The position numbers were made by a program, and so were the translations under genes. From Cymbidium sinense (lineage: Eukaryota > Streptophyta > Magnoliopsida > Asparagales > Orchidaceae): 64,000 nt of DNA. Positions 59,490 to 64,000 of this stretch are shown piece after piece. The first letter of the stretch is position 1. Each line of letters opens with the position of its first letter. The notes below the pieces were generated by a model. That model searched no databases, was not told the DNA's origin, and worked only from the letters and a program-made list of their open reading frames with translations. The stretch spans positions 158,643,983 through 158,707,982 of the forward strand of contig CM038216.1 in assembly GCA_021442155.1 (NCBI GenBank), given 5' to 3'.

Positions 59490-59506
59490 CCCTAACGGAG
59501 TCACCA
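59490..59506 (-). promoter_or_regulatory. Primer-binding-like site
   Basis: Minus strand TGGTGACTCCGTTAGGG, 8 nt inside the 5' LTR. It begins TGG, complementary to a tRNA CCA end, as expected for reverse-transcription priming. Which tRNA it fits was not determined. Confidence 0.65.
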
Positions 59507-59514
59507 GAAAAATC

Positions 59515-62500
59515 TATGGTGTTTATTTTTGATTATGTGTATAGGGGACACTATGCAGATCTAAGGGTGTACTAATTGAGGTGATTGGGTATGACATTAA
59601 GGAATAGTGCACTATCTCGAAAGATAAAAATCACTACCTTATAATAGACCTAATCACCTAGTAAGGACTCCTAAGGCATGATGGGTCTTCGAATATACCA
59701 GAGATTTTTCTCCTACTTTACATGGATGAATAAAATATGGTTTATTTAAACTGGGTTCTAAAGTTTCCTAAGGGGGCAAGCCTTCATAGTTAATTACATC
59801 CTAAGAAAGTGAATTTCTTAGGAATACTCTCGATTAAAGTAGGCAATTGTTATTTTCAAAGATTTCAAAGATAGGACTATCATTAAATTGGCTATGTTTG
59901 AAAAATCAATCGGGGTAGATAAAAAAGGAGAGACTTATTATCGAAGCCAAAGGGAGATGAGTAGGGAATGCTCATGAAACTAGAAAACGTAGTGAGCATC
60001 CTAATATATCCTATGGTTAGGCTTTATGTATTTGAAATTGATGAGAATTATATATTTGAGTTGAAATTTATTAGAAAGCTAGGACTTATAATCTCACAAT
60101 ACAAGATTATGTAAATGCCTAAAAGGTGAGGACTTATGCTTATAGCCCAAAGAAAAATAGCAATCTTAGATCCTAAATCTAGGGAGCTTTAATGAGGGCC
60201 AAAGCAGGTCCTAAATCTAAGCGAAGATGGGTATATGATTTACCTCCAAAAGAGAGGGTAAACCACTCGACTGCTAGACTTATAAGTACTTAGAGTGGCA
60301 GCCAACTAACTCCTCCTACGTTTTAAAACCACGTGGTCAAGTCATATGTTTTGCAAGATGATTAGATTGTTATTATTAGAAAGAAAACTATGATCCTTAA
60401 ATCCACTCCCTAAGAGACTAGAGCATGAGTGGTATGAATAATGACTTAGTGTAATGCAAATCTTTTCAATTTTTATTTGATTTTGGAATCTTCATTTTGA
60501 CAAAGGTTATAGGATTTTTATATGCCTAAATACATGTTGAAATGAGTTATGGGTCAAATCAAGAGATAAGAGGGTGAAGCTTCGTCAGTATGAGTTGCTC
60601 TCATAGGTCAAGTGGATTCCCATATGTGCAAGAACGGAGACCCTCATTTTTCAAGAGTGATTCAAGATGATATGCATGATATTAAGCATACAACATCTAG
60701 CTAAGGGGTTGCTAAATCTTTTAATTATCATGATTTAATGCATAAGCTTTATGTGAGGTTATGAGTTATTTATAAAATTTAATTATGAGTTATAGTTAGG
60801 GTAGAAAATTAATTTTTTTCCCTCAGAGCCTAATCAGATCCAAGCCACATAATAAATCACCATATATGAACAGAAAAGCGGGATGGGCAGGAAAGGAAGG
60901 CGCATATCAGATCGGGCTATACGATCGTGGATCAGATGATCCAGATCCAATCTGCACCATCCGAAGGGTAAAATGCTCAATCGACATGCGATCTGAGCCG
61001 CCCGATCCTACAATTCACGAGATTAGACGATATGCATCATGGCCAGGCAAATAGTAATCTGAGGGGGTTTCATAAATTTTTATGAAATCTAAATAAAATT
61101 TCATCTGAATGGACTCATTTTTACGTCGACTCACACTAGAGATTTTTATATTCTTATTGGGATTAAATACAATGAAAAATGTAGGGGTTTTCTAAGAAAA
61201 TTCTTAGAATCTCATGAAAATCATCATAAAATAAAAATCCTAAGGCCGATTACTGTTCTTGAAAATTACCTCACCGGGGATAGTTTTGGCGGTGATGATG
61301 ATCCGAGCAGGCTCTTAAGTGGGGGAATAAGCCTCGGAATGAGCCTAGGCCTTTTCCTTCACTTCAGAATGATGTATCTACTAGTGGTCACCGCTTCCTC
61401 ACTGAAATCCACTTGATTTTGGTGATTTTTGCTTAAAAACCAAGTGGGAATGTTTGTTGATTGGTTTGGGAGCTCTAAGAGGATGAAATGAGAGAGGGAG
61501 AATGAGAATAATGGTCTATTTTCTGTGATTTGGTTTTGGCCAAAAATCCCCTTTTATTTTTGATTTTTGGCTCCAAATGGGTGTCCTTTGGCTTGGGGTG
61601 GTTGAGAATAGAATGGAATCATCCTAGGTGGCTCATTTTAGTTAGCTAAGGCATGGGAAGTGGTTGCCATGAAGGACAAATATGTGTCCTAACAAGGGGA
61701 GGTGGAGTCCTTCATGCTAAGCATTCTAATGGACAAAGTGAGGTGAATTCACCTCCACATGAGTCATGACTGTCCCAATCACCTCTTGGGTCAAATGATC
61801 AGTGTCCTTGGTGCATATGTGGACCAATGGATGAGTGTCAAGTGGCCAAGTAAGAGAAATGATCATTTGAGCAATTATCTTTTCTAATAGGATGCCCTTG
61901 ACCCAAGGGCAAAGTGGCATTTAGTATTGGAATTTATTTGAGCAGATTTGACATGAGTCAAAAGTGAGTTGGACCAAATTTCATGTTATTTGGAGTTCAT
62001 TTGGCTTAATTTGGGTCATTTTGACCCATTTGACCCAAATTGGGTCCAATTGGGTTAGGTTGACCAATTGGTCAAATTGAGTCAAACCAAGGGTTGGATT
62101 AAGTTCAAATGACCATTTGGAGTGCATTGGTTCAATTAGTTCCAATCAATTTGGTTGCAATCAATTTGGTTTAGGTTGCAATTTAGCTAGTTTGAGTTCA
62201 TATGGGTTAAAGGGTTGACTTGGTCAACATACTAGGTTGACTTAGTTTGACCCAATTCATGATAATTAATTAACTTAGGATGATCAACAAATATGGCATG
62301 GAGTTTGGATTGGCTTAATTCACTTTGATTTGGATTGAATTTTATTTTAGTTCATGTAGGTTAAATTGGTCACTTTGGGTCAAGTGAGTCCAATTGAGTT
62401 TAGTTTGTTTGATTTTGAGTTGGGTTTGATTTAGTTGAGTTTATATATGGATTTGAGATTGACATATAAATTCAATTGCAATTGATTTAGGTTCAAATGA

Positions 62501-63869
62501 GTTTTTACATATTTAAATATTTCAAGTCAAATGGGCTAGGTTGGATTTGACTTGAGTTAATTTTGATTTGGCTTGATGATTGTAGGTATCATTTATATTT
62601 GGAAAGATCATTGAAGGAATGATTGATTCAAGAGAAAATCCATTGATTTTGATTTTATTTGGATAAGATTTGGCCAAGTTCAAAAAATTATCTTAAAGGG
62701 TAAAAATTGGATTTTGGTTTGATTTTGGATTTAGTTTTGGCTATTGAATTTATATTTCATTTATATTTGGGAATATAAATGAATATATAAATGATTCATG
62801 AGAAAATCATTTGAGTTTGGAGTGATTTGGAAGCAAATTCGACCAAGGTTAAGGATGTCGGTCAAAAGGGTTAAGGAGGAAAACTAATTTAGTTCAATTT
62901 ATTTTTGGTCATTGGAAGGTGGGTTTCATTTATATTTATGAATATAAATGAAGGAGTAATTGGTTTATAAAGAAACCAATTGATTTTGGGTTGATTTATA
63001 TGAGATTTGGTAAGTCATTGGAGGTAAGTCCATATGACTTAAAAAGGGTTTTGATGAGATTTGGATTTAGTTTGATTTAGTTTTAGCTATTTGAGTTTAT
63101 ATATCATTTATATTTATGAGTATAAATGAAAATATTATTGATTCATGAAGAGATCAATCAAATTTGGGTTGAATTTGGTGGAGATTTGGCTAGGTTTATG
63201 GAATTCAACCATAAGGCTTTGAGGGTGATTTTGATTTTGGATTTGATTATGGGTTCTAATCATTTTGGTTCGAATTTGGATTTAGATATGGTGTTTGATT
63301 GAGGTATTGAATTGATCTTGGAGAAAGTCAATTGAATTTGGATTGATTTAAATTTGGTTAAGGCTAAGTCCATATGATGAAATCAAAAGGGCTTAATAAG
63401 ATTTTAGATTTGATTATGGGTTTTGATCATTTGGTTTGAAATTTTGATTTAGATTTGGTAAATAATTGAGGGATTTAATTGATCTTGGAGAAAGTCAATT
63501 GAATTTGGTTAAGGCTAAGTCCATAATATGAAATCAAAGGGCTCAGAAAGGGTTTTGATTTTTGGATTTTATTATGGGTTTCAATCATTTGGTTTGAAAT
63601 TTTAATTTAGATTTGGAATTTGAGTTGGATTTGAGGTTTGGTTTGAGGAGGAAAGCATGGATTGGGTTTACGCTATAGGGTAGGTAAGTTTTCCTAAATC
63701 CTTAAGGCATAACCTATTTATGTGGCTAACCCTTCTAAGTCTCTAGGCTTAGGTTAACTGTTCACCTAATTACTAGAAGTGTCTTTAGACTAAAGATCTC
63801 TCAATGTCTACAAGACTCCTAGATCTATGATGAGGAATTTGAGAACTCACTCTAAAAGTGAGGTCAACA
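59515..63869 (-). repeat. 5' LTR of the Tat/Ogre element (4.4 kb)
   Basis: Starts TATGGTGTTTATTTTTG (terminal TG changed to TA) and ends GAGGTCAACA next to CCATC. It lost about 0.9 kb near 60868 relative to the 3' LTR. It carries the same TTGAC-rich zone (61990-62250) and GATTTGGATT-like repeats (62290-63650). Confidence 0.9.
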
Positions 63870-63874
63870 CCATC
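63870..63874. repeat. Target-site duplication of the Tat/Ogre element, right
   Basis: CCATC, identical to 32947-32951. Confidence 0.92.
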
Positions 63875-64000
63875 CAATGAATTTGTAGATAATAAGACAC
63901 TTAAATATTTTGATTTAAGATGACATGCATCAAGACCAATGAGATGTCTACAACCAATAATGAAACCATCAATATAAACCTTAAAAATCAAGTAAAATCT
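63875..64000 (-). pseudogene. MuDR-type transposase, N-terminal side of the split gene
   Basis: Encodes FKVYIDGFIIGCRHLIGLDA then CHLKSKYLSVLL, the conserved start of the MuDR catalytic domain with its first Asp (GLDACHLK). It breaks off at codons for Leu-Asp-Gly exactly where the retrotransposon enters; the protein resumes at 32946. The beginning of the gene lies beyond base 64000. Confidence 0.85.

Larger units (their letters stand above)
32952..63869 (-). mobile_element. Tat/Ogre-like Ty3-gypsy retrotransposon (30.9 kb including a nested solo LTR)
   Basis: LTRs at 32952-38388 (3') and 59515-63869 (5') share start TRTGGYGTTTRTTTTYG and end GAGGTCAACA. Internal order on minus: primer-binding-like site, repeat leader, gag start, [solo LTR], gag, protease, RT-RNase H, second RNase H with LYFDGA, integrase, repeat-rich 3' untranslated region. 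A second RNase H, long LTRs and a hypervariable 3' untranslated region are marks of the Tat clade that includes Ogre. Frames are heavily broken. Without the nested 7.46 kb the element is about 23.5 kb. Confidence 0.9.

Noticed and set aside
1..64000. tRNA or rRNA genes
   Set aside because: No cloverleaf-like or ribosomal sequence was noticed on reading; a dedicated search was not possible.

Overview
The window reads as nuclear DNA of a flowering plant with a large, transposon-rich genome. The evidence is a recognisable plant nuclear gene (chloroplast antenna protein LHCB7) with ordinary GT-AG introns, plus nested plant transposons: a LINE with RNase H, a FAR1-type Mutator-like element (MULE), a MuDR-type transposase and Tat/Ogre-type Ty3-gypsy elements with very long LTRs. 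The GC-rich first exon would fit a monocot, but the species cannot be fixed from the sequence. Nearly every transposon reading frame is broken by stops and frameshifts. The only gene that looks conserved is LHCB7, and it is incomplete here.

Layout. About 340-6240 (+): a decayed LINE with ORF1 (DUF4283 and a zinc knuckle) and ORF2 (endonuclease, reverse transcriptase, zf-RVT, RNase H). 6405-8455: a probable solo gypsy LTR with 5-bp target duplication CTTCT. 9440-18000 (-): exons 4, 3, 2 and 1 of LHCB7. Intron 2 is 7.4 kb and holds LTR-retrotransposon debris. The 3' exons are not found between 1 and 9439 and must lie before base 1 or be lost.

18318-29404: an 11.1-kb MULE bounded by a perfect 9-bp duplication (CAAAAATAG) and terminal repeats starting GAGAAAATATTACGTC. 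It sits about 310 bp upstream of the LHCB7 start codon. It carries a broken FAR1/MULE transposase (+), a broken ULP1-like (C48) protease gene with a DUF1985/mobile-domain-like N-terminus (-), and three arrays of a ~147-bp tandem repeat. The outer two arrays are in opposite orientation, so they belong to long terminal inverted repeats. 30338-30690 (+): a decayed small GRF zinc-finger protein with a C-terminal membrane segment.

31692-64000: a MuDR-type transposase gene (-) cut in two by a 30.9-kb insertion. The insertion (32952-63869) is a Tat/Ogre-like gypsy element read on the minus strand: 5' LTR 59515-63869, primer-binding-like site, repeat-rich leader, gag, protease, RT-RNase H, second RNase H, integrase, a repeat-rich 3' untranslated region, and 3' LTR 32952-38388. 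It is flanked by a 5-bp duplication, CCATC. A 7.45-kb solo LTR of the same family (48765-56216, own duplication CATGG) lies inside it, splitting the start of gag from the rest. The order of events is therefore MuDR-type gene, then Tat/Ogre insertion, then a second Tat/Ogre insertion reduced to a solo LTR.

There is no operon-like cooperation between genes. The main functional question is whether the MULE changes LHCB7 expression. The most unusual structures are the inverted 147-bp arrays, the tandem array of hairpin-forming repeats in the retrotransposon leader, the dense TTGAC(C/T) clusters in the giant LTRs, and the three-level insertion nest with intact target duplications.
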